Of a stretch of 48,046 nucleotides of DNA, positions 15,501 to 25,002 are shown piece after piece. The notes below the pieces were generated by a model, which searched no databases, had not been told where the DNA came from, and was given only the letters and a program-made list of their open reading frames with translations. Source of the stretch: a virus; the IMG/VR virus record IMGVR_UViG_3300003702_000002, positions 1-48,046 of that record. One strand, 5' to 3'. Both the position numbers and the translations under genes were made by a program. Numbering within the stretch: the stretch's first letter is position 1; every line of letters starts with the position of its first letter.

Positions 15501-17595
15501 CTCTTCTAGCTTGTTCTTCAGACATAGGAATATGTTTAGGGAGTTTCTCACCCATGACTTCTATTGCCCTTATGACATCATGATCAGCTATAATCTTTTC
15601 TAAATTAATTCTACCAAGTTTCTTAGTAGTATCAATTGGGCCTGTAATAAACTCTTCTACTTCTTGAGGACTAAGAGTCTCTGCTCCTGCTTTTGATGCT
15701 ATAACTGTGTCAGTATCAGTTATTAATTCTTTTTTTCTATCATTATATTTAAACTTAGTACCACTTTTTTTACCATGTTTAGCTTTAGGAGCAGATTTCT
15801 TATCCCAATATGTAATTTTCCCTCTAACTAAAACTCTTTGATCTACTATTACTGCCTCTTCGGCACTTCTAATAGCTAATCCATTCTCTACTACTCTAAA
15901 TAAATGATCTGATTTAGGATTAAAATTAACTTCCACACCTTCAAACACAGGTTTAACCTGAACTATTTCTCCTTTTGCGGTCATCGCAGGAAATTTAGTA
16001 CTTTTACCTGAAGCTATTTCATATCTTGCATCTTGATTTACTCTAAATTCTACATTTCTAAGAGTGACTGCACGATCATATCCAATTGGACTCTTAGGTT
16101 TCTTAGCATTTTTAGGATCAGGATGTACAGTAACTAAAACTTGTTTACCTTTTCTAGTATTAAGAGCATCTGCAGGAGCTATAGTAGGTCTAACTTCTAC
16201 AACTGTTCCATCAGGTATATCTCTATTAGCTTTTAATTTATTTTTAACTTTCTCACTACTAATATTTTTAATATTTAATTGTCGTTCTGTTACAAAAGCT
16301 TCTTTAGGAAGTTTATCTTTAGGAATAGAAGTGACACCTGGATTTTCAAATCTGAAATTAGCAGTATCATGAGTAAAAGGAAGTAGAGTTTCGTCACTAT
16401 GAAGAGTAGGAGTAAAATCTATTGGTTCTACTTCAGGTTTAGGTTTCTTCTTACCTGTTTTTAATGCTATTTGTTCTTGTAATTCTTTTCTTAATTTAGG
16501 AATAGTTTTAGCAATATCTACATCTCTTGTCTTAACTATAGTTTCAGGAAAAAGATCAATATAATCATTTTTAATTTGTTTCAATTCTGCAGTTAGAGCT
16601 TTAATTGGTTTAGTATTAACTACTGCATTTTTAACAAATGATCCACCTTTAAAAAGTTGTTTCCCAAAATATAGTAAAGGTGGTACTAATATTGTTCCTC
16701 CCATTCCTACGAAGAAACCATCTAAAAATGATTTGAATCTACCTTCAAACATACCTTCATCTTCAGAAGCTGCCAACCAATCAAATACTCCTTTATCCAT
16801 ATCAAATGTATCTCTCATTATAGTTGAGAGTCTCCATTCTTTAGGGAGTGTTATTGCTTCACCTGTAGCCATTTGTATTACTGCCTTTGAAGCAGGTAAT
16901 GCAACGAAAGATTCAAGTGCAGGGATAGCTTTACCGAGCCATTTAGGTGCATTTAAAATTGCTCCTGCACCATAACTAAATCCTGCTTGTCCTGCATAGG
17001 CAGCTACTTCTCCACCTCCTGTCTGTGGAATAGTAGGAGGGAAAGGTAACCATTTATCGCCTTGTACTGTTAAGTAAGCAGCATAATTTAATCCTTTAAT
17101 TTGGTCACCAGTATTATAAATAGTCCAATCTAAAAAGTCCCATTCTTCCCTTTCTGATATAATACCAAATTCCTTCTTTAAGAAAGCAGTCAGAGAATTA
17201 ACTTCGTTGTTTTTATCCTCTTTTTCCTGTATATATTGTATAACTTCTTTAGCACTTTTTCCTTTTAATACTCCTTCTTCAGAATCAAATATACCAGTTT
17301 TTTCAGAATAACCTTTTAACCATTTACTGCCTTGTAAAGCTACAAATTCTTGTGGATATTCTTTAAAGGTTTTCTCAATAGTAATATTATCTGGAGCTGG
17401 TGTCTCAGGAGAAACTTTTTCTGGTAATGTTTTATTATCAGATTCTATTTTTTCTTCTATAGCATCAAGATCAGGAGTATTAATTGCTAATCCTGTCTCA
17501 TCTTCAATAGAAATATTCTCTTCTCCTATAAGTATTTCGGGAGGAACTTTTTCAGGTTCTATCGGAGTTGTATTATCTGTTATAGTTTCTGCCAT
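12568..17595 (-). CDS. Internal virion protein, gp16 position (1675 aa)
   Basis: Called by position: in T7 the largest internal core and ejection protein lies directly before the fibre gene, as here. The protein is mainly helical. It has hydrophobic Gly-rich segments that could insert in a membrane, such as DGFFVGMGGTILVPPLLYFG at about 290-310 and the stretch around 890-930. No lytic transglycosylase signature (a catalytic Glu in a GLMQ-type motif) is visible at the N-terminus, unlike T7 gp16. The lengthened middle (about 410-640) contains a beta-rich insertion. It is likely part of the ejectosome that forms a trans-envelope conduit. Confidence 0.8.
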   Translation of the reverse strand: MAETITDNTTPIEPEKVPPEILIGEENISIEDETGLAINTPDLDAIEEKIESDNKTLPEKVSPETPAPDNITIEKTFKEYPQEFVALQGSKWLKGYSEKTGIFDSEEGVLKGKSAKEVIQYIQEKEDKNNEVNSLTAFLKKEFGIISEREEWDFLDWTIYNTGDQIKGLNYAAYLTVQGDKWLPFPPTIPQTGGGEVAAYAGQAGFSYGAGAILNAPKWLGKAIPALESFVALPASKAVIQMATGEAITLPKEWRLSTIMRDTFDMDKGVFDWLAASEDEGMFEGRFKSFLDGFFVGMGGTILVPPLLYFGKQLFKGGSFVKNAVVNTKPIKALTAELKQIKNDYIDLFPETIVKTRDVDIAKTIPKLRKELQEQIALKTGKKKPKPEVEPIDFTPTLHSDETLLPFTHDTANFRFENPGVTSIPKDKLPKEAFVTERQLNIKNISSEKVKNKLKANRDIPDGTVVEVRPTIAPADALNTRKGKQVLVTVHPDPKNAKKPKSPIGYDRAVTLRNVEFRVNQDARYEIASGKSTKFPAMTAKGEIVQVKPVFEGVEVNFNPKSDHLFRVVENGLAIRSAEEAVIVDQRVLVRGKITYWDKKSAPKAKHGKKSGTKFKYNDRKKELITDTDTVIASKAGAETLSPQEVEEFITGPIDTTKKLGRINLEKIIADHDVIRAIEVMGEKLPKHIPMSEEQARRGADLWIEELKLKGVDIETFLAQLGGKTKDLPYQILAARILHANQTQKFAEAARLLTGKALTTRIIKEELRKARNKGRNTEVLEERLALEGATLDDALDVLEETAKFHQLTGFLSGVNTDIARAQRFQQIPVMPEMVDPQVITDITEKALRRLETAAGTGQEAQEIIEDFAIMVTQHTDDAQISNMVNKPFFTRLFEAINFVNINAMLSNVATNSVNITGTGVMTNIIAGEKILGAIYSKLPGMGGGGTQGGFKESYHYIFGMSQALLESVWFTESKMLIRSAGGLGWKTFKRGKLDKVEHELHRAGLSVGEETLGGFGVPEALGPRAIGDLTGLNIPDQSVIGRILKTASIGVGLPGRGLLAGDAFFKETNYRAFIHMLSWREATNLAGANATHSEIKATYRELIRALPEEIDEAAQIASQIALFHEKLEPKGLETLFHWLEKNRKATISPGVKNFLLKNFGSNVATSFLLSKMPFVKTLYNIQKQMMWERGPVKLARLGYSFLSDEKAAKAWAKNPHQRQQDLAQITTGMGLMYLGYAGYKGLTIDENQVQLNLNSPDINTRDLNQEDFRLVPDVTIRNIQDGTLHSIPIGRADPITSPVIAGAMIALYEELWLEMEALEEAGETFEVDEKSEELMRQIFYQTGMFFTDKMALQGLKDIIFSVPGLDHPYSDPSKIINDYLVEWLNPVFYESLRKGIARAVQNRAFLPQAKIKERLVPKEKGDKGVLDRHGNLLSANKIEQLGYITKLVNSWIDRQRKLYIIDPDGDLDEEGKNDPIKRGCCWMMDLEGNLKGFSPKEESMARRFLENVLAPVSVRKVKENNTSVLIRALKLSWDHPKRWTTYSVPETGKYMPLTGRQQFVYGALAGQFNRHSFNTPKFKKIIHALKTGTIENLDRIKEFSTDGNLLAFKEEVEAKLIANKTFAGAILLKTPEFKRLLDLSIELQILKNPKIMKLTESQRFLDKLKDPSNQTRQNL

Positions 17596-17598
17596 AAG

Positions 17599-20538
17599 TT
17601 AGTTATTTTTAAATAAATTATTATTTATATCGTCATCAGTTATTTCACTAGAATTATCTACTTCTACAATCTCCCATACAAAATCACCTGCTTCTTCAAA
17701 GGTGTAAATTGTACCTGATCTAGCTGCTTCTATTTGTGTTGGTGAAAGCACTACACCTTTTTCTGCCGCCTTTTCAATTAGTTTAGTTAAACTTTTACTA
17801 CTCTTAACTTCTGTTCCTTTTTCTTTAGGAGTAATAGGAAGAGAAGTACCAGTACCACGAATTCTAATTGCTAATTGTTCAAAGGATTCTTTATGAGGAC
17901 TTGTATTTTTAGGAATACTATCTTTAAATACTCGTTCCTCATATTCAGTAAATCTAGCTTTTTTCTCTCCTGTAAATTCATTTATAGTAAGATACTTTTT
18001 TAAAATAGCTTCAGTCGTGTCTTTTCCTTCTAACCATTCAACATAAGCTGAATATATTCCTTCTCTTAAAGGATGATTATTATGATTAGTATTTACAAAA
18101 ATATTAGGCCACCTTTTTATCATACTATTCTGGAATCTTTTTAGATCACCTGTAGTATTCTTTAATAATGTTTTGTCAGGGTAGTTTAAAATTGATATAT
18201 TAATACCATCTTCCGAACTTCCTGCAATAGAAAGTTTAAGCATTCTTTCCGCACTATCAAATACAGTTTTAGATCCATAAAGTTTATTCAATGTTTTATC
18301 TGCATTTGAAGAAAGTTTATTTAATATACCCCAAAAATGATTATAATCAGTTGTTGTTAATTCTTTAGCTCTATATTTTTTAGAAATTTTCCCTTTAATT
18401 TTAGTTATTCTACCTTCTGTTTTGTCTCTCTCATTATATAATTGAAGTGCAGGTACATTTACTAAAGCATCAATCTCTTGATTTATTGTTTCATATAAGT
18501 CAGGATCAGTTTCTACAGGAGATATATTTGTTTTAGCATCTATTTCTCGTTGGTGTGTCTCTCTAGTATCTGCAATTTTACTTAGATACATATTTATTTC
18601 AGACTCACTAAATAAAGGAACCTTATCTTTTGGCTGATCTCCTATTATTAATAAACCTTTATCATTTATTTTAAACTTATTTACTTTTTTATCTAATACT
18701 GTTTCTAAAAGATTTAAATTAAAATCTAGTCTCTCTTCAACAGGTAATTTTAAAAACTGTTCAAGACTTTCATGAAATGAAGATATGGTAGAAGCTTTTA
18801 GTATTGAATTTCTAACTTCATTGTCAAGTTGTCTTTTATAATTTCTATAAGTTTGAGTTTTTACATTCTTTTTCTCATTTGCCTTCTCTCTTCGTGCTTC
18901 TAGAGCTACTTGTTGAGTATTTATTGCAGTTATAACTTCACTTTTTAGTTTATAAAATTGAGGAAAAGCTTTCCAATCTTTTTTAAGACTAAGTATTGCA
19001 TGACTATATATACCATTTACCTCTTTTTTTAATTCATTTACTTTGTCTACACTATCTTCTGTCGGATCAAAATTTTGTATTGCTTCTATATTGCTTGCTA
19101 TATCACGAAATTTAGTTTCAGCATCATTTTGTATTTGTTTTTCATCTGGATTTAATTCTCTTTCTTCTTTAGGTTTATCAATTTCTGTTTGAAGTTCTTT
19201 ATTTCTAGCATCGATAAGTTTAATTAGATCAATTGGATAATCTTTACCTAAAGTACCAAATATAGCAATATTTTTGTCTAAAGGTTCGCTTATAATTTCC
19301 TGTACCTCTCCTCTAATATCTATAATATCATTTAAAGTTAGGTCAGGATTACTCAACTTCTCTTGAACTCCTGCAAATACAACAGTAAATTGTATTTGAA
19401 GTCCTTTTTCTCTTTCTTTTTCTGCTCTATTATCAGTATTTTTTTTTAGAGTTTCTGCCTTATCATAAAGTTTTTTATAAGTAGAATTAACTAGATTTAA
19501 TAATACCCTTGCATCCTCTCCTACATTATATTTACCTCCTGCAATGAGAAGAGATACTCCATCGGCATCAGGTTGTGTCAGAAGTTTAGGAATTTGTGAG
19601 AATATAGGATCAATTAATATACCCTCTCCTTCATTACTTACCCTATTTTGAAAATAACTTGATAAAAAACCAACTATTTCTTTATTTGCTCTGTTTTTAA
19701 AAATCCCAAACTCATCTTTTAAAAGATTTCTAACACTTTGAAGATTATTAATCTCAGACCAGGATTGTTTTGATAATGCATTATTAATTAATTTTTGTTT
19801 TTCTCTGTCTTTATAATTTTTATACCACTTTGCGGCAGAATTATAATAAGGATCATAATTTAATCTTTTTCCTTCTTTAGCTAAAACTTCATCTATTAAA
19901 GGATAGTTTTTTATTAAAAAATTTGTTGTTTTTGATGCATGTTCATCTATAAACTCAGATATAAACTCAGGAAAATCTGGAACAGGGCTTTCCTGCTCCC
20001 TTCCTCCTCCTCCTCTTTTATCTTTAGGGGAAAGTATAGAATCTTGTCTTTGTTTTATCCAGTCAAATCCTAACTGTTCTATATTAACTGGAGCATTTAC
20101 TTTAAGATCACTATTACGTTTAAAAAGTTCCAGTTCACCAATTTTTAATTGGTAACCTCTATTTAATCTAGCTATTAATTCAGGATTAGCTCTCCTAAAT
20201 GCATTACTATCACGAAGTATTTTCGTTGCAATAGTCTCATTATATATTCCACCTCCTCCTGCTAATGCTCTCCCTGCAATTTCAGCTTGAATAAGTTCTT
20301 CTCTAAATATTTTTCTTTCTGCTAATGTATTAATTTCTTCCTGCTCTTGTTTTCTTTGATGAGCAAGACCAAAGGATTTTCCAAATGATGATGCTATACT
20401 CATTATTTGATTTGCAACTGCTACTTTTCTTTCGTAATCAGCAGGAATATCATTAACAGGAGCAGGTGGATTAAACTTACTTTGTTCCATAGGGGGATTA
20501 AATCCCTTTTGACTTACATGTGTGTTATATTCTGCCAT
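17599..20538 (-). CDS. Internal virion protein, gp15 position (979 aa)
   Basis: Long, highly charged and helical, with no membrane span. This matches the T7 gp15 core and ejection protein in size (747 in T7) and place. A Gly-rich loop (RALAGGGGIYNE) lies near residue 90. The start ATG shares one base with the stop of the gp14-like gene (TAATG), and the stop is 3 nt before the gp16-like gene, so the three ejection proteins form one translational unit. Assignment rests on synteny and composition rather than a recognised motif. Confidence 0.8.
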   Translation of the reverse strand: MAEYNTHVSQKGFNPPMEQSKFNPPAPVNDIPADYERKVAVANQIMSIASSFGKSFGLAHQRKQEQEEINTLAERKIFREELIQAEIAGRALAGGGGIYNETIATKILRDSNAFRRANPELIARLNRGYQLKIGELELFKRNSDLKVNAPVNIEQLGFDWIKQRQDSILSPKDKRGGGGREQESPVPDFPEFISEFIDEHASKTTNFLIKNYPLIDEVLAKEGKRLNYDPYYNSAAKWYKNYKDREKQKLINNALSKQSWSEINNLQSVRNLLKDEFGIFKNRANKEIVGFLSSYFQNRVSNEGEGILIDPIFSQIPKLLTQPDADGVSLLIAGGKYNVGEDARVLLNLVNSTYKKLYDKAETLKKNTDNRAEKEREKGLQIQFTVVFAGVQEKLSNPDLTLNDIIDIRGEVQEIISEPLDKNIAIFGTLGKDYPIDLIKLIDARNKELQTEIDKPKEERELNPDEKQIQNDAETKFRDIASNIEAIQNFDPTEDSVDKVNELKKEVNGIYSHAILSLKKDWKAFPQFYKLKSEVITAINTQQVALEARREKANEKKNVKTQTYRNYKRQLDNEVRNSILKASTISSFHESLEQFLKLPVEERLDFNLNLLETVLDKKVNKFKINDKGLLIIGDQPKDKVPLFSESEINMYLSKIADTRETHQREIDAKTNISPVETDPDLYETINQEIDALVNVPALQLYNERDKTEGRITKIKGKISKKYRAKELTTTDYNHFWGILNKLSSNADKTLNKLYGSKTVFDSAERMLKLSIAGSSEDGINISILNYPDKTLLKNTTGDLKRFQNSMIKRWPNIFVNTNHNNHPLREGIYSAYVEWLEGKDTTEAILKKYLTINEFTGEKKARFTEYEERVFKDSIPKNTSPHKESFEQLAIRIRGTGTSLPITPKEKGTEVKSSKSLTKLIEKAAEKGVVLSPTQIEAARSGTIYTFEEAGDFVWEIVEVDNSSEITDDDINNNLFKNN

Positions 20539-21278
20539 TATGCCATCCCATAAACATCTTGACCACTATCATAACCATAAATATTAGGATCAACTTTAGG
20601 TCTAGAATATTTCCAATAAGTACCATAGGCATCCAAACCGGCATTAGCCATCTGTAAATACATAAGCGATCTATCAGGTGTAGAAGGAGCAGTAAGTCCT
20701 GCTATTCCATATTGCATATTTATTCTATCGGTTCTTAATCCTCTCATAACTGATTCTCCTTTAGTTTGAACTTCTAGTCTCTTAAATAAGAAGTCCTCCT
20801 TATAGGCATCCATTCCTCTCAATAAATCTCCTGAAATTCTATCCATATAAAAATCTGAACTTTGACCATACATTCCACCATGTGCTTTTATTGTCCCTTC
20901 TATTTTTTTCTGTTTTATAGTCTCAGTAAGTAGTACATTTTTCTCAATATCTCTGTCTCTCTGTTCTTGTCTGTCTAAGTTAGTTAGATTCCATGCTGCT
21001 GTACCTTGTTGGTGTTTAAATTTCTTTATTGCCAATCTTTTTAAATTTGCCCTTCTAGCAGCTTCAGCTTTGGCAGCTTCTTCAGCAGCTTGTTGTCCTT
21101 TGTAAACACCATACATTGAAATAGCTAATTGTACACCTGCTATAATATAGGGTATAGCAACTGCCCAAGGCCCACATAAAGTTAAAGGCCCATGATAATC
21201 AAATGATTTTGAAGATTCTTCAACTAATTCTTCTTTAGCATTATTCCATGTATAAACAACCTCAGTATAAATTTTCAT
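20538..21278 (-). CDS. Internal virion protein, gp14-like (246 aa)
   Basis: Residues about 1-35 (MKIYTEVVYTWNN... to DYHGPLTLCG) match the N-terminus of the 315-aa protein at 30,313-31,260. A hydrophobic stretch (AVAIPYIIAGVQLAISMYGVY, about 39-59) is followed by an Ala/Lys/Arg-rich helix (QQAAEEAAKAEAARRANLKR), as in T7 gp14. T7 gp14 is ejected into the outer membrane at infection. The size is close to T7 (196). It overlaps tail tubular B by 4 nt (ATGA) and the gp15-like gene by 1 nt. Confidence 0.85.
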   Translation of the reverse strand: MKIYTEVVYTWNNAKEELVEESSKSFDYHGPLTLCGPWAVAIPYIIAGVQLAISMYGVYKGQQAAEEAAKAEAARRANLKRLAIKKFKHQQGTAAWNLTNLDRQEQRDRDIEKNVLLTETIKQKKIEGTIKAHGGMYGQSSDFYMDRISGDLLRGMDAYKEDFLFKRLEVQTKGESVMRGLRTDRINMQYGIAGLTAPSTPDRSLMYLQMANAGLDAYGTYWKYSRPKVDPNIYGYDSGQDVYGMA

Positions 21279-24262
21279 ATTCTTTGTGATCTAAGATTTA
21301 GGAAACCTTCCCATTCAGCACTCTGAAAGGAGCATGGAAGATATTCATTATTAGTGAGAGAAATTCTACAATTCTGTGGACTAGAAAGTATCGAACTTTT
21401 AAAGGAACCTGATAGTAATTTATATTCTCCTATCTGGGAACTATTAGTAATAAATCCACTAAATGTTTTTTCGTAAGCTTTACGAGGAGTTATATCCTTA
21501 GTACTCCCTGGATTATCAGGATCAGGAACTGAAATAGTATATGGTGCAACTTCTACATTTAATTTAAAGAAACCTGTATTACTATAAAGTACATTTATAT
21601 TTCTAAGTTGAAGTTTTGCTGTCTGTACTGCAACTTCATCTTTTGATTTGTACAGAAATCTTGTAAATTCATATTTAAAGTTAAATGGTATTCCTGCATA
21701 TATAGTATCTCCTGCTACTATCTGTGTATCAACATCTGCTTGTGCAATCTTCTGTGCATTCTGATTTACATACACTATATCAGAAGGCAACTCTATAGTA
21801 GGAGTAATAACTGCATTTGAACCACCTGTAATATTTATTGTAGGTGCAGAGGTATAACCAGTTCCTGCATTAGTAATTGTCACAGTAGTAACAGCACCAC
21901 CACTTACAGTATAAGTTCCTGCAAACCCAGTTCCTCCACCTCCTGAAGCAGTTAAACTACTTGCTGAGTATCCTGAACCTGCAGTTGTAATAGCCAGACT
22001 CTGAATACCTGTATATGGTAAATCTGTAAATGTATCCACACTTGTAGAAGATTTCATCTTCACCCTCCTATCTAATAATACTGGAGTTTCATCTTGCATA
22101 ACATCAACTGCAGAATCAGTAGATAAATTAATATTTTCAAGATATGCACCATCAGATCTATGAATAAGAACTTGAAGTGTTGAACCTATAAATGTACAAT
22201 TAAGAATATCAGCACCAAATTTCCAAACTGACCATGAGGATTGAATCTTATCATCTGCTTGCCAATAATATTTATACACATATAAATTTTGAAGTTCAGT
22301 ATCACTTTGGCATACTAGAATCTGTTCATTACTTGAAGATACTAAATTTGTAATTTTTCCAGGTATATATTGTGGTACATGGGAAGTAACTTCGACAGCA
22401 TCATTAACCTCTTTTCTATTATCAACAAAATACTCTCTTACACCTGAAAACCTACCTCTTTGGAATGCGAAAAAGATATACCTTCCAACTGACACAGGTT
22501 TAGCCCTAGCATCAGTCTCAAATTGGGTAGTCACATCAATGGATACAGTTGCAGGAGACAGAATGCTTCCCGAAGATAATTTGAACTGTTGAAGTTCTGA
22601 GAAGAATAGGATAGATTCGGCAAAAGGTACTGCATGTCTAAGGAGGGATACTTTATCATTGGAGACTGTCACATCAATAGGATTACTATCTATTCCTGAT
22701 ATGACAGTTAGAGGGAAGTAATTATAATAATTTCCTGCTTCACTAAAAATTACATTTTCATCATTTAAAAATCCTAGTCTATTTTTATGGAAGAATATAT
22801 CTGTTATGGCTCCACCTACAAAGGAAGGGAAAGGATTTAGAGTATCATCTCCTGCCAATCTAGCATTCCATCCAATTCTTGAATAGTCGGTAACTACTTC
22901 ATCTACTTCTCTGGCATCATCTGCAGTAGCAGTAACCGCTTCAAATACAAATGTAATACCAAAAGGATTTGTAATAACATCCTTATTATCATCATCAAAT
23001 AACCTGATTAACCTATGTGGCATAGTATTAAAGTTAAAGTGATGATCTTCATCTGGCCCTATACATTCTCTCCATACTCCTTTACCTAGAGTATCGGCTT
23101 CAAATTTTACATAAAAATCATCCATTCCTACAGTATTATCACCTGCTATTTTTGTTATAAAACCATCTTTAACACCTGTGGCAGGAAGATCTGTGAATTT
23201 CTTAGTTGATTTACTACTTCCTGTATCACCATATCTTGCTCCCATGATTGCAAATAGATCAGTATCACCATGAGAGTCAGAAGTACTAATATCAAAATCT
23301 GCAGTATGTGCGATATGAAGAATACTGCCGTTTCTTGTCATAGTCATACCAGTAGGCATTCCTAATGGAAGAGGGGTTTCAGCCGTACTCATTTGATCAA
23401 ATCCATCCCAATGATCTAGATCTGCATTACCTGTGGCATCTTTATTTTCTTCAGGTAGTCGTCCACCAAAACCTTCTTTCTCTAAATTTGTAGTAGTAGC
23501 ATCAAATTCTCCCCAACCATAAGGATCAGGAGTTCCTACTGCGGAAGCTCCTTCATGGAGAATTTGTGCAATACTCTCAGTACCAATCCATTGTTGGTTC
23601 ATCACAGGTTGAGTGGCAGGAGTTTGGTATCCTACTTTATATTTTGTACTTCCTACCTTAATAGTTACTGCATATTTACTATTGAATCCACCTTGTTTAA
23701 TATAAATTAGAGCTTCTCGGACAATACTTCCTGTTATTAATGAACTACCTTTTGAAGATTTAGCTAGAGCATTATCTTGTCTGGAAGTTTGATTACTTAA
23801 AGTGGCCTTGGTAATTGTTTTCTGATTTGAACAGAAGAAAGTTGTATCGGTTACAGTAGTGGCAGTTACTTGTGTACTGAAGTCAGTAACTTCAGTAAAA
23901 TATCCTAGATGAGAGTTTGCTATAGTTGTAAAAGTTGGATCTGCGGCATTGTCACTACCTTGAACAGGCATGGCATTACCATCTCCGTCAAATATTTTTA
24001 TGAATTTATCTGAACCTGACTTACCTAGTATTAAAGTATATTCCTCAGTCTCATCTCTCCTTATTGGATGAATAAGATAAGTACCTGAAGGAGTGAAATC
24101 TAATTTCTGAACTACCTCAGTTCCAGGTCTCTTCTCTAAACCTCTAACTACTGTAGCTAAACCATTTTCCTGTACCTCTCCTTGTGAAGCTAATCTTACT
24201 TCAGGTGGTTGTTGTGATATTCCATTTATAAGATTAGGTATTCCTTTAGATACTAAGGCCAT
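21275..24262 (-). CDS. Tail tubular protein B (T7 gp12-like nozzle)
   Basis: A recognisable gp12 homologue. It begins SKGIPNLINGISQQPPEVRL and contains FHKNRLGFLNDENVIFSEAGNYYNY and SILFFSELQQFKLS, the conserved core of podoviral nozzles. It forms the lower tail tube and seals the DNA channel. At 995 residues it is about 200 longer than T7 gp12 (794). A clear insertion at about 745-820 is a Gly-rich beta repeat (ITTAGSGYSASS, ITNAGTGYTSAPTINITGG) found in surface-exposed adhesin-like modules. It lies 9 nt after tail tubular A. Confidence 0.95.
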   Translation of the reverse strand: MALVSKGIPNLINGISQQPPEVRLASQGEVQENGLATVVRGLEKRPGTEVVQKLDFTPSGTYLIHPIRRDETEEYTLILGKSGSDKFIKIFDGDGNAMPVQGSDNAADPTFTTIANSHLGYFTEVTDFSTQVTATTVTDTTFFCSNQKTITKATLSNQTSRQDNALAKSSKGSSLITGSIVREALIYIKQGGFNSKYAVTIKVGSTKYKVGYQTPATQPVMNQQWIGTESIAQILHEGASAVGTPDPYGWGEFDATTTNLEKEGFGGRLPEENKDATGNADLDHWDGFDQMSTAETPLPLGMPTGMTMTRNGSILHIAHTADFDISTSDSHGDTDLFAIMGARYGDTGSSKSTKKFTDLPATGVKDGFITKIAGDNTVGMDDFYVKFEADTLGKGVWRECIGPDEDHHFNFNTMPHRLIRLFDDDNKDVITNPFGITFVFEAVTATADDAREVDEVVTDYSRIGWNARLAGDDTLNPFPSFVGGAITDIFFHKNRLGFLNDENVIFSEAGNYYNYFPLTVISGIDSNPIDVTVSNDKVSLLRHAVPFAESILFFSELQQFKLSSGSILSPATVSIDVTTQFETDARAKPVSVGRYIFFAFQRGRFSGVREYFVDNRKEVNDAVEVTSHVPQYIPGKITNLVSSSNEQILVCQSDTELQNLYVYKYYWQADDKIQSSWSVWKFGADILNCTFIGSTLQVLIHRSDGAYLENINLSTDSAVDVMQDETPVLLDRRVKMKSSTSVDTFTDLPYTGIQSLAITTAGSGYSASSLTASGGGGTGFAGTYTVSGGAVTTVTITNAGTGYTSAPTINITGGSNAVITPTIELPSDIVYVNQNAQKIAQADVDTQIVAGDTIYAGIPFNFKYEFTRFLYKSKDEVAVQTAKLQLRNINVLYSNTGFFKLNVEVAPYTISVPDPDNPGSTKDITPRKAYEKTFSGFITNSSQIGEYKLLSGSFKSSILSSPQNCRISLTNNEYLPCSFQSAEWEGFLNLRSQRI

Positions 24263-24271
24263 AGTTTATAT

Positions 24272-24883
24272 TTATAAAAGTGTAGAAATAGATGTATTTA
24301 TTTTTCTATCAATATGACGATAAGTATCATACTGGTCAAATATAGTGTAATCTCCAATTTCTGATTCCGCTTCTTTTAATGCATTTAATGCCAAACCTTC
24401 TTCATCTGCTTGAAGTTTGGATAAGGTCTCAGATCCTAAAATATTTTCTTGATACTTTCTAGCTGCCCTCAAAGTTATATATCGTCTTGCAGATTCAGGA
24501 ATATCTTCAAAGTCTAGAAAAACAACTATATCTGTTTCTATATTTGTAGTAAAGACAAATGTATTTTTAACCCTATCATATAATTTTCTACTTCGTTCAA
24601 CTACATCAGTAGTATAATCTCTTAGAACTGAGACTACATCTATCTTTAAACAATTAGTAGGAAGATTAATTATTCCATCTGAATTTTTTGCTAATGTATA
24701 TCTTACTTCAGTATTAAAATGCCATCCTAAAGATTGAACTTCTCTATTAATGTTATTTAAAGTTACTTCAGCAATCTCTGCTTCCTGTAATCCTGATCCT
24801 AAAGTATTAACTGGTGCTTCACCTATACCTAAAAGAATTGAATTAACAGCATCTAGTTTTGATGTAGGTGTTAATGTCGCCAT
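24272..24883 (-). CDS. Tail tubular protein A (T7 gp11-like adaptor)
   Basis: A 203-residue homologue of T7 gp11 (196). The start ATLTPTSKLDAVNSILLGIG and the LGWHFNTE motif near residue 54 are typical. It forms the dodecameric ring joining portal to nozzle. It is the first gene after the terminator that follows the capsid gene, and a phage-promoter-like CTCCCCTTATA lies in its 5' leader. Confidence 0.95.
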   Translation of the reverse strand: MATLTPTSKLDAVNSILLGIGEAPVNTLGSGLQEAEIAEVTLNNINREVQSLGWHFNTEVRYTLAKNSDGIINLPTNCLKIDVVSVLRDYTTDVVERSRKLYDRVKNTFVFTTNIETDIVVFLDFEDIPESARRYITLRAARKYQENILGSETLSKLQADEEGLALNALKEAESEIGDYTIFDQYDTYRHIDRKINTSISTLL

Positions 24884-24893
24884 GATAAATAAT

Positions 24894-24910
24894 AATATAA
24901 GGGGAGATAA
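24894..24910 (-). promoter_or_regulatory. Phage-promoter-like site before tail tubular A
   Basis: The minus strand reads TCTCCCCTTATATTATT, sharing CTCCCCTTATA with the two 21-bp promoters but with T instead of G at the expected start. It lies directly after the terminator T-tract and 11 nt or more before the ATG. It is a degenerate copy, possibly weak. Confidence 0.4.
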
Positions 24911-24994
24911 AAAAGAAAAAAAGAGAGGGCAGAGCAGGAGGTAATGGAGAGAGGAAGGATCGCTCCGTTTGGAAGAGAACCTCCTGTTGCCCTC
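24911..24994 (-). terminator. Strong intrinsic terminator after the capsid gene
   Basis: On the minus strand GAGGGCAACAGGAGG (24,994-24,980) pairs with CCTCCTG...TGCCCTC (24,941-24,925). The stem is long with one small internal loop, and a TCTTTTTTTCTTTTTT tract follows. T7 has its main class III terminator (T-phi) at the same place, directly downstream of gene 10. It would boost capsid relative to tail transcripts. Confidence 0.8.
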
Positions 24995-25002
24995 AATTTA
25001 GT

